This document shows, piece by piece, positions 34,650 through 41,530 of a stretch of DNA of 50,211 bases (position 1 is the first letter of the stretch; the number at the start of each line of letters is the position of its first letter). The notes below the pieces were generated by a model. It saw only the letters and a list, made by a program, of their open reading frames with translations, was not told the origin of the DNA and did no database searches. The DNA is from an uncultured SAR86 cluster bacterium (GTDB taxonomy: Bacteria > Pseudomonadota > Gammaproteobacteria > Magnimaribacterales > D2472). The stretch spans positions 1-50,211 of the forward strand of contig CACDCN010000008.1 of NCBI GenBank assembly GCA_902551185.1. The letters are read 5' to 3'. A program made the position numbers and the translations under genes.

Positions 34650-36365
34650 GTGTTTAAAAAATTTGCAGCATTTTCCATTATATTTTTTTTATTATCATGC
34701 TCTGACAATCAAGCGGTAGATATTGATGTGCCTACGACCTCTAAAGTTGAAAAATTAATAGAACATTCCAAAGAATTTGAACGACAGGTTATCTCATTTA
34801 AGACACCAGGAGGAAAGATTCATTTTGCAATTGGGTTCGGTATTGCAAACTCAATAATGGTGGAAGGGGATGGAGGAAATATTATTATTGATGCCTCAGA
34901 TAGTGTTTTTGAAGCTGAAAAAATTTATTCCTTATTTGCTGAACAAAATTCCAATCCTATAAAGGCAATTATATATACCCATAACCATGGTGATCATACC
35001 TTTGGGACTGCATTTTATTTAAAGAATCAAAAAGAAAAACCACAAATAATAGCGCATGAAGATACAGATTATTATGTTCAAAGAATAATGGGTATTTTGA
35101 ACCCAATTATTACTCAAAGAAGTACAAGAATGTTTGGAACACTTCTTCCTAAAGAAGACTTTATTAATGTTGGTATTGGAGCTAGTTTAAATGTATCGAA
35201 ATCTCCAACTGGATATATAAAACCTGATATAACCTTTCAAGATACTTTAAAGACAAATATTGCAGGAATAGACATTGAACTCTACCATGCGCCAGGAGAA
35301 ACAGATGATCAGCTATTTGTTTGGTTACCAAATCATAAATCTTTGATGCCAGGGGATAATATTTATAAAACATTTCCAAATTTATACACTATAAGAGGTA
35401 CTTCACATAGAGATGTAATAGGTTGGATCAATAGTATTGATCATATGCAATCATTTGAGCCAGAGTTTCTTTTTCCAAGCCATACTAAGCCAGTAGTTGG
35501 AAAAGATAAAATCAAGGAAGTGCTTATGGTTTATAGAGATGCTATTCAGTATATTCATGACCAAACAATTAGACTGATGAATCAAGGGTACTATCCAGAT
35601 CAAATTGTCGAGATGGTTGAGTTGCCTGAAGATATTTCAAATTCACCCTATTTATATGAGTTTTATGGAACAGTAAGATGGTCTGTTAAAAGTATATTTA
35701 ATGGATATCTTGGATGGTTTAATGGAAATCCTTCAGAATTAGATCCATTATCTAGAGAGGAAAAAGCTAAAAGAATTTCTAAATTAGCTGGCGGTAATGA
35801 CAATTTATTAAGCCAATTAAAAGCAGCTGTTAAAAATGAAGATATGCAATGGGCACTAGAACTAAGTGATTATTTAATTGCTTTAGATTTTTTTAATGAT
35901 GAAGTTAAAAATTTAAGACAACAAGCATTAATATATGAAGGTTCAAGATCATCTAATCCAAATAAAAGAAATTATTTTCTGACATCGGCATTGGAGCTCC
36001 AAAAAGGATTTAATGGTTTTCCTATTTCAGTAACCAATGAGAAGCTCTTAGATGAAATTTCAATAGATACATTTTTTGATGTCCTTTCTGTTAGATTTAA
36101 TCCAAAGAATCATAATAATAATATTTTTAAGGTATGTTTTAATTTTTCTTCTGGAGTAATAAAAAATATTACTTTAAGAAACAGCGTTGCAGTTATATCA
36201 AATTCTAAAGAAACAGGATGTAATATTATTGTTCAAACTAAAGAGGAAGAGTTTAAGAAAATATTAATGGGAATTAGTAACCCAATTACCTCCATAGCTT
36301 CAGGCAATATTGTAGTAGAGGGTGGCAATTCTACTTTTTTAGAATTTCTAACTAAGTTTCAATAA
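34650..36365 (+). CDS. MBL-fold alkyl-sulfatase-like lipoprotein
   Basis: 571 residues, GTG start, with a probable lipoprotein signal (FSIIFFLLSC, Cys17). The metal motif is THNHGDHTFG. The other sites are IAHEDTDYYVQ, YHAPGETDDQLFVWLP and LMPGDNIYKTFPNLYTIRG, as in the SdsA1/BDS1 alkyl sulfatase class. The dimerisation-domain pattern follows (DPLSREEKAKRISKLAGG...WALELSDYLIALD). A C-terminal SCP2-like portion ends the protein. It would hydrolyse sulfate esters in the periplasm or at the outer membrane; the substrate is not known. It is shorter than the about 650 residues of SdsA1. Confidence 0.85.
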   Translation: MFKKFAAFSIIFFLLSCSDNQAVDIDVPTTSKVEKLIEHSKEFERQVISFKTPGGKIHFAIGFGIANSIMVEGDGGNIIIDASDSVFEAEKIYSLFAEQNSNPIKAIIYTHNHGDHTFGTAFYLKNQKEKPQIIAHEDTDYYVQRIMGILNPIITQRSTRMFGTLLPKEDFINVGIGASLNVSKSPTGYIKPDITFQDTLKTNIAGIDIELYHAPGETDDQLFVWLPNHKSLMPGDNIYKTFPNLYTIRGTSHRDVIGWINSIDHMQSFEPEFLFPSHTKPVVGKDKIKEVLMVYRDAIQYIHDQTIRLMNQGYYPDQIVEMVELPEDISNSPYLYEFYGTVRWSVKSIFNGYLGWFNGNPSELDPLSREEKAKRISKLAGGNDNLLSQLKAAVKNEDMQWALELSDYLIALDFFNDEVKNLRQQALIYEGSRSSNPNKRNYFLTSALELQKGFNGFPISVTNEKLLDEISIDTFFDVLSVRFNPKNHNNNIFKVCFNFSSGVIKNITLRNSVAVISNSKETGCNIIVQTKEEEFKKILMGISNPITSIASGNIVVEGGNSTFLEFLTKFQ

Positions 36366-36366
36366 A

Positions 36367-37587
36367 TTAAGAATTGCCTGAAGGAATATCTTTATATGCC
36401 AATCCTTTATCAGCTCGAGGTTCTTGCGGTAGACCTAATACTCTTTCAGCAATAATATTTCTAAGAATTTCATCTGTACCACCTGCTATTCTCATACCAG
36501 GGGCGCCTAGCCAAGCCATTTGAAATTTTTTAATATCTGGATCATCAGTTTTAAGCATTCCTGCCATATCTAATGAATCAATTCCAAAATTACCAATATC
36601 TTGAAGTTTACCAGCACTAACAATTTTTGTAATAGATGCCTCTGGTCCAGGTGTGTCTCCTTTTGAAAGGGCAGACATAGTTCTTAGTTTGGTATTTTTT
36701 AAACCACTTTTTTCACAGTACCAATCAGCAATAGATGATCTAGCGGCTTTGTTATTTAATAAAGGTTCTCCTAAACTATCTTGAGTCTTAGCCCATCTAA
36801 AAGCGTCTTCTACATCTACACCATCAGCATCTCCAACTGCCAATCTTTCATTCATTAAGGTAGTAATTGCAACTTTCCAGCCATCACCAATTTCTCCAAG
36901 TCGTTGTGAATCTGGTATTTCAACATCAGTAAAATAAACTTCATTAAAACTTGAGCCACCAGTTATTTGTTTTATAGGTTTTACTTCGATACCAGGTGAT
37001 TTCATATCAACAAAAAAGAAAGTAAGGCCTTTGTGTTTTTCAAGATTTGGATCATGCCTAACTACTAAAATTCCATAATCTGAAAAGTGTGCACCCGATG
37101 TCCATACTTTTTGACCATTAATAATCCATTTATCACCATCTTGAACTGCTTTGCTTCTTAATCCAGCAACGTCAGATCCAGCAGATGGCTCAGAGAATAA
37201 TTGACACCATATTTCTTTACCCTCTGCCATAGGGGGTAAATATCTTTCTTTTTGTTCTTCAGAAGCATATTGCATCATAACAGGCCCACACATTCCTAAA
37301 CCTATCTCAAAAATACCTTTAGGAACGTCAAATTTAGATTCTTCATTTGCCCAAATGATTCTTTCTATTGGTGAGGCACCTATACCTCCATACTCTTTTG
37401 GCCAATGCAGCATTGCCCAACCAGCATCATATTTTTTCTTTTGCCACAATTTTGCTTCTTCAAGAATATCTTTATTTGCAAAAGATGGTTCTTTTGACGC
37501 ATTGTCTTTATGTTTAGCATTTTTTTCTAGCCATTCTCTGCAAGTTTTTCTAAATTTAGCTTGTTCTGGTGTATCGTTAAAATCCAT
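36367..37587 (-). CDS. Acyl-CoA dehydrogenase (catalytic-type subunit)
   Basis: 406 residues. Landmarks are WPKEYGGIGASPIE, the FAD-binding CQLFSEPSAGSDVAGL and WTSGAHFSDYGILVVR, and the C-terminal GGTDEILRNIIAERVLGLPQEPR. The usual MCAD-type Glu in the (Y)EGT context is replaced by Gly, while MNERLAVG carries a Glu at the position used by LCAD/IVD-like enzymes. This is the pattern of actinobacterial FadE-type steroid or branched-chain dehydrogenases. The partner gene at 37598 is 10 bases upstream on the same strand, so a heteromeric enzyme is likely. Confidence 0.9.
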   Translation of the reverse strand: MDFNDTPEQAKFRKTCREWLEKNAKHKDNASKEPSFANKDILEEAKLWQKKKYDAGWAMLHWPKEYGGIGASPIERIIWANEESKFDVPKGIFEIGLGMCGPVMMQYASEEQKERYLPPMAEGKEIWCQLFSEPSAGSDVAGLRSKAVQDGDKWIINGQKVWTSGAHFSDYGILVVRHDPNLEKHKGLTFFFVDMKSPGIEVKPIKQITGGSSFNEVYFTDVEIPDSQRLGEIGDGWKVAITTLMNERLAVGDADGVDVEDAFRWAKTQDSLGEPLLNNKAARSSIADWYCEKSGLKNTKLRTMSALSKGDTPGPEASITKIVSAGKLQDIGNFGIDSLDMAGMLKTDDPDIKKFQMAWLGAPGMRIAGGTDEILRNIIAERVLGLPQEPRADKGLAYKDIPSGNS

Positions 37588-37597
37588 ATCTATATTC

Positions 37598-38710
37598 CTA
37601 ATTAATATTTGATTGCTCTAAACTAATCACTAATTTTTCTCTCCAATTGCTTAATGAACCTATATTCAAAGATAAAAGCTTTGATCTTCTATAAAACATA
37701 TGACAATCATATTCCCAAGTAAAACCATTTCCCCCATGTGTTTGAATATTTTCTTTTGAGCATAATTGGAAAGCTTTTGTAGCACTAACTCTTGCTGTGG
37801 CAGACGCTGAAGGTAAATCAGAAGCATTAGTCGATAATGCCCATGCAGCATAATAACAGTTAGATTTGGCTAACGTTAAAGCTACATACATATCTGCAAG
37901 CTTATGCTTTATAGCCTGAAAAGATCCAATTGGTCTGCCAAAAGCATATCTTTCTTTTGCATAGTTAATCGCCATATCTAACGATGCTTGCGAACCACCA
38001 ATTTGTTCATATGCAAATAAAACAGCTACTTGGTTGATTAATAATTCGTAAAGATCCCAGCCACTTCCATCATCTCCTATAAGATCACATTTAGCATTTT
38101 CAAAAGCAATTGAAAAATGACCTCTACTTTCATCTATATTTTCTTGGTGTTCAACAGTTACCCCAGACGAGGACAAATCAACTAGTTGAAGAGAAATACC
38201 ATTATTTGTTTTACATACTACTATTGTATGTGTTGCTATTTCCGCATCTGGGACTCCAATTTTTTTGCCATTTAGAGTTCCATTTTCAGATAAAGTTTCA
38301 ATATTATCAGATGTAGGAGCTTGAAATGATTCAGTTATAGCTAGCGTACCTACGACTTCACCGCTAACAAGTTTAGGGAGAAGATCTTTTTTAATCTCAT
38401 CACTTGCATAATTTATGATTGCTTCAGTGAATAAATATACTGAAGAAGAGAATGGAACAGGAGCAAGAAATCTACCTAGTTCTTCAGCAATAACACATAA
38501 TTCAAGGTGACCTAAACCAAGCCCACCATAATCCTCTGGTACTCTTATGCCTGTCCAGCCCAAATCTACAATCTTTTTCCAAAGCTCTTTGTCGACTTTA
38601 TTACTGTTTTCAAGAACAGATCTATTTCTAGAAAGTGTTTGTTCTTTATCGAGAAACTTTCTTGCTTCTTGCTGAAGAAACTTTTGATCATCTGAAAAGT
38701 CTAAATTCAT
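37598..38710 (-). CDS. Acyl-CoA dehydrogenase-like partner subunit
   Basis: 370 residues. VDLGWTGIRVPEDYGGLGLGHLELCVIAEELGRFLAP, AYEQIGGSQASLDMAINYAKERYAFGRPIGSFQAIKHKLADM and THGGNGFTWEYDCHMFYRRSK are those of the FadE26/FadE28-like partner class. The protein stops soon after this block and lacks the C-terminal catalytic (E)GT segment. The combination with the longer subunit downstream mirrors known alpha2beta2 acyl-CoA dehydrogenases of sterol side-chain degradation. The assignment to that pathway is inference. Confidence 0.85.
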   Translation of the reverse strand: MNLDFSDDQKFLQQEARKFLDKEQTLSRNRSVLENSNKVDKELWKKIVDLGWTGIRVPEDYGGLGLGHLELCVIAEELGRFLAPVPFSSSVYLFTEAIINYASDEIKKDLLPKLVSGEVVGTLAITESFQAPTSDNIETLSENGTLNGKKIGVPDAEIATHTIVVCKTNNGISLQLVDLSSSGVTVEHQENIDESRGHFSIAFENAKCDLIGDDGSGWDLYELLINQVAVLFAYEQIGGSQASLDMAINYAKERYAFGRPIGSFQAIKHKLADMYVALTLAKSNCYYAAWALSTNASDLPSASATARVSATKAFQLCSKENIQTHGGNGFTWEYDCHMFYRRSKLLSLNIGSLSNWREKLVISLEQSNIN

Positions 38711-38780
38711 TAATACACTACTAAGTTAAGGTAAAATAGATAATTATTATATGCTAAAAAAAGTTTATTTTTAATTAGAT

Positions 38781-39422
38781 ATGGATAGAGATATAAAAGT
38801 TAATAAAAAACTACCCTCATATCTTGAGAGAGCGGGGAGTGGCGGGCTGCTTGTGGGCTTTATATATGTGGTTGCTTTTATGAGTATATTGTTATTAGGT
38901 ATTTGGCAGACCTTTGAATCAGAGAACAATAAATCTACTTTAACAAGCATTGATGAAAGAATTTCATTAATCGAAGAGCAAATTAATATAGTTGATGAGA
39001 CTAACAATGACTCTATGACTGATATAACATCTTCAATTCAGTTTCTTGATAAAGAAATTAGAAAATTATGGGATTTAAGTAATAAAAGAAATAAAGTAGA
39101 TATTAAAAAATTGACTGAACAGCTTACCAATCTCGATAAATTATTTTCTAAACTACAAAAAGATGTTGAAGCAAATCAATTAAATCTAAACTCTATGAAA
39201 AAAAATATTGATTTAAATTTATCTAAAATTGATGAGTTAGGGCTCTCTGCAGAAGATTTACAGTCATTAAGACTTAGTCTCAGCAACATCAATACCCAAT
39301 TAATGCTTCTAGACGATTCTGTGCAAGCATTAAATAATTATAAGAACCAACTTAATCAAGTAATTTTAGAAATTCAAACTCAGGTATCTAGCATCCAAAA
39401 TCAATCTATCGGTAACAATTAA
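38781..39422 (+). CDS. Membrane-anchored coiled-coil protein
   Basis: 213 residues. A short polar N-terminus (MDRDIKVNKKLPSYLERAGSG) precedes one membrane span (residues ~23-43). The rest is a long amphipathic coiled coil with heptad-like spacing of Ile/Leu (residues ~50-210). I do not recognise the family. The topology suggests a periplasmic coiled coil anchored in the inner membrane. It is divergent from the acyl-CoA dehydrogenase pair. Confidence 0.6.
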   Translation: MDRDIKVNKKLPSYLERAGSGGLLVGFIYVVAFMSILLLGIWQTFESENNKSTLTSIDERISLIEEQINIVDETNNDSMTDITSSIQFLDKEIRKLWDLSNKRNKVDIKKLTEQLTNLDKLFSKLQKDVEANQLNLNSMKKNIDLNLSKIDELGLSAEDLQSLRLSLSNINTQLMLLDDSVQALNNYKNQLNQVILEIQTQVSSIQNQSIGNN

Positions 39423-39465
39423 CCATAAAATTGACAATCATAGTAAATAATAGTTTTATAGGGTT

Positions 39466-39678
39466 ATGAATAAATTTGTTCTACAAGTTTTCTTATTTCT
39501 AGCTTTTATACCGCTTGCTATTTTAATAGGATATGGCGTTCTGGTAATAGCGCCAATTTTTTGTTGTTTTCTTGCAATTAATTCATATAAGTTTAACAAT
39601 TATAGGGAAATGTATATTTGGATGGGCTTTGGAGTTTTATCCTTTTTACTTGCTTTATATATGTTGGGGGTTTTATGA
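39466..39678 (+). CDS. Small two-span membrane protein (70 residues)
   Basis: Two to three hydrophobic segments (residues ~5-40 and ~50-69) separated by a short polar loop (SYKFNNYREMYIW). It overlaps the next gene by four bases (ATGA), which supports real translation. The family is not recognised. Confidence 0.55.
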   Translation: MNKFVLQVFLFLAFIPLAILIGYGVLVIAPIFCCFLAINSYKFNNYREMYIWMGFGVLSFLLALYMLGVL

Positions 39679-40073
39679 GATCATTAATTGCAAGATCAAT
39701 ACTTGTAATATTAGGCGGCACTATGGTCGCTATGGCACTAATCACAATTTTTTCTCCTGAAGTTGGTAATAGATTTTTGCCACCAGTTGAGTTAGGTAAT
39801 GCTGCTTTATCTACAATGATTAGAACTTATGCAGGTTTTTGGTTGGGTTGCGGCTATCTTACAATTAGATTTGTATATTCATCTTCTAAAGTACAAATAG
39901 GAAGTGTTTTGTTATATATATTTGGATGTATGATTATAGGTAGATTAGCAAGCATATTTTACGATGGATATAATACTCATTCCTTGATAAGTTTGGGCTT
40001 AGGGATTTTATTATTCTTATCACTTTATACAGTTCATCAATTAAGAAAAAATCAACTAGATTACAATCTTTAA
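39675..40073 (+). CDS. DUF4345-like membrane protein
   Basis: The start at ATG 39675 (MRSLIARSIL), in an ATGA overlap with the previous small gene, is better than the ORF-track start at 39618. The 132-residue protein has four membrane spans. IRTYAGFWLGCGYLTIRF and IIGRLASIFYDGYNTHSLI are the features of DUF4345 proteins. The function is unknown. A related protein lies at 47186. Confidence 0.65.
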   Translation: MRSLIARSILVILGGTMVAMALITIFSPEVGNRFLPPVELGNAALSTMIRTYAGFWLGCGYLTIRFVYSSSKVQIGSVLLYIFGCMIIGRLASIFYDGYNTHSLISLGLGILLFLSLYTVHQLRKNQLDYNL

Positions 40074-40087
40074 AACACAAAATATTT

Positions 40088-40116
40088 TTCACTAAAAGAA
40101 CATAACTATATATAAT
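40088..40116 (+). promoter_or_regulatory. Sigma-70 promoter of tRNA-Leu
   Basis: TTCACT (-35, 40088-40093), a 17-base spacer and TATAAT (-10, 40111-40116) lie just upstream of the tRNA, whose 5' end is 11 bases past the -10. Confidence 0.6.
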
Positions 40117-40126
40117 GCATAGGCTT

Positions 40127-40211
40127 GGGGATGTGGTGGAACTGGTAGACACGCTTGGCTTAGAACCAAGTGCCGCAAGGCGTGGGGGTTCGACTCCCTC
40201 CATCCCTACCA
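40127..40211 (+). tRNA. tRNA-Leu (anticodon TAG)
   Basis: A class II tRNA of 85 bases with encoded CCA. The acceptor GGGGATG pairs with CATCCCT (one G-U). The anticodon arm is CTTGG-CTTAGAA-CCAAG, giving TAG, which reads CUA codons. The long variable arm is TGCCGCAAGGCGT, and the T arm GGGGG-TTCGACT-CCCTC. The ORF-track entry beginning at 40170 starts inside it. Confidence 0.95.
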
Positions 40212-40220
40212 AATATTATT

Positions 40221-40853
40221 ATGAGCATGAATAAAGTTGCAATTTTTGGGAAAAAAGACTCAATAGCTAAGTATGATCTTACTGACAATAAACCAGTATG
40301 GGTCGGGGAATTACCTAAAGGACAAATACCATATGTAATTGCTCAATATGAGAATTATATTCTTGTCTTTAGTTGGGCTTGGTTTGGATCAAAAATGATT
40401 CATTGTTTTCAAGAAGATTCTGGTGACTCTTTATGGTCACATTACCAAGAAACATTGCACAGCTCGATGATCCCATTTCTCCCTCATACTTTTGAAAATC
40501 ACATGTACTACTTAGCATCTTCAAAAGAGGTAGCAAAATTATCATGGGAGACTGGAAAGATTGTTTTTAGAAAAAGATTTAAAAAATCAATTTTTAATCA
40601 ATATGGGTTAGGAATAATATCTGATGAGGTAGTGTTAATATCAAAAAAAGATGCATTAATTGTTAATAAAGAAACAGGTGATACAAAATCATATCCTGAA
40701 CTTGCCAAGAAATTAAACTTAAAAGAAATAACTTCAGCATTAGGAAACGGAATCACATTTATGTCTTTAATATCTTTAACTCACCCTCAAGCTACAGATG
40801 GCGGAGTTTATGGCGGTGATGGTGGAGGTGGTGGCGGAGATGGCGGAGGATAG
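40221..40853 (+). CDS. PQQ-repeat-like protein with glycine-rich tail
   Basis: About 210 residues from ATG 40221 (40227 is a second choice). There is no signal peptide. Repeated motifs such as TDNKPVWVGELP, EDSGDSLWSHYQ, WETGKIVFRKRF and KETGDTKSYPEL resemble short PQQ-like beta-propeller blades (about four). Too few are present for a full propeller. The last ~17 residues are almost only Gly and Asp (GGVYGGDGGGGGGDGGG), encoded by GGN-GGN repeats. The function is not known. Confidence 0.5.
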   Translation: MSMNKVAIFGKKDSIAKYDLTDNKPVWVGELPKGQIPYVIAQYENYILVFSWAWFGSKMIHCFQEDSGDSLWSHYQETLHSSMIPFLPHTFENHMYYLASSKEVAKLSWETGKIVFRKRFKKSIFNQYGLGIISDEVVLISKKDALIVNKETGDTKSYPELAKKLNLKEITSALGNGITFMSLISLTHPQATDGGVYGGDGGGGGGDGGG

Positions 40854-40881
40854 ATCTATATATAACTAAAAGGAATAAAAT

Positions 40882-41379
40882 ATGGAACCAGATTTTAGAG
40901 CATTACAAGTTTTGGCTGAAGTATCGCTTGGTATTGTTGGGTTTTCTGCAATACTCATAGGACTCAGTAGATCAAAGAAAGGATTTAGCAAACCAGATAA
41001 TTTTAGAATACAACTATTAACCTTTTCTGCATTTGGGGCAATGTTTTGTGCTCTTTTGCCATTTGCAATTTTTAACCAAAATAATATAGATTTAAGCTGG
41101 GCAATTGTAAATTGGACATTATGTTTATACTCAACAATAGGGCTTTTAATTTTTCCAAGACGAGTTTTTGATTTAAGAAGAGAGGGATATAAGGACTTGT
41201 TTCCATTCAAGATTATTGCCTTACAAGTTGGAATATTAATAACTATATTCATTTTGTCAGGATCTATGATCTTGGGTTTGATTGATCAGAAAAATAATTT
41301 TTATATATTCTGCTTAATGTTATTTATTGTTCAAAGCACTGTTGCATTTATTAGAACGATGTTTGTGAGAGTTGAATAA
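40882..41379 (+). CDS. Four-span membrane protein of unknown function
   Basis: 165 residues. Hydrophobic spans at approximately 13-28, 48-65, 72-92 and 112-155 (the last long enough for two) are separated by basic loops (RSKKGFSK, FPRRVFDLRREGYKDL). No family motif is recognised. An AAGGAATAAAAT sequence just upstream supplies a ribosome binding site. Confidence 0.6.
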   Translation: MEPDFRALQVLAEVSLGIVGFSAILIGLSRSKKGFSKPDNFRIQLLTFSAFGAMFCALLPFAIFNQNNIDLSWAIVNWTLCLYSTIGLLIFPRRVFDLRREGYKDLFPFKIIALQVGILITIFILSGSMILGLIDQKNNFYIFCLMLFIVQSTVAFIRTMFVRVE

Positions 41380-41383
41380 TTTG

Positions 41384-41411
41384 TTTACAAAACCTTGATT
41401 ATCTATATACT
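41384..41411 (+). promoter_or_regulatory. Sigma-70 promoter of the TonB-receptor leader
   Basis: TTTACA (41384-41389), a 16-base spacer and TATACT (41406-41411). Transcription would begin near 41418, so about 113 bases of leader RNA precede the receptor ATG. Confidence 0.65.
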
Positions 41412-41417
41412 CTTAAT

Positions 41418-41530
41418 TGTGAAAAATTTATTGATACATCGAAGCCGGGGTCAGTCAAGTTAGCTGGTTCTGTTCTTTGGTGAATTTGACCCAGCAGTTG
41501 CTGGGTTTTTTTGTTTTGGAGGATTAAATT
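41418..41530 (+). promoter_or_regulatory. Structured leader with terminator/antiterminator-type pairing (candidate riboregulator)
   Basis: The leader contains GGGTCA (41448-41453), AGCTGG (41462-41467) and TGACCC (41487-41492), followed by the terminator stem ACCCAGC-AGTT-GCTGGGT. GGGTCA can pair with TGACCC, which would occupy the 5' half of the terminator stem; GCTGG can likewise pair with CCAGC. The two states are mutually exclusive, as in transcription attenuation. GGAGG lies directly after the T-tract. It does not match a riboswitch class I recognise. Confidence 0.6.
41489..41512 (+). terminator. Intrinsic terminator inside the TonB-receptor leader
   Basis: A seven-base-pair GC-rich stem (ACCCAGC / GCTGGGT, loop AGTT) is followed by seven T residues, then GTTTT. 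It lies 18 bases before the receptor start codon and downstream of the promoter, so it would cut the receptor message unless bypassed. Confidence 0.85.

Noticed and set aside
40170-40220. ORF-track start of the PQQ-like protein inside tRNA-Leu
   Set aside because: The N-terminal residues would be translated from the tRNA variable arm and T arm; the ATG at 40221 is the realistic start.
41419-41463. A 14-residue GTG leader peptide (VKNLLIHRSRGQSS) in the TonB-receptor leader
   Set aside because: It has no Shine-Dalgarno, starts at the predicted transcript 5' end and shows no run of regulatory codons; a chance frame is more likely, although a leaderless peptide is not excluded.
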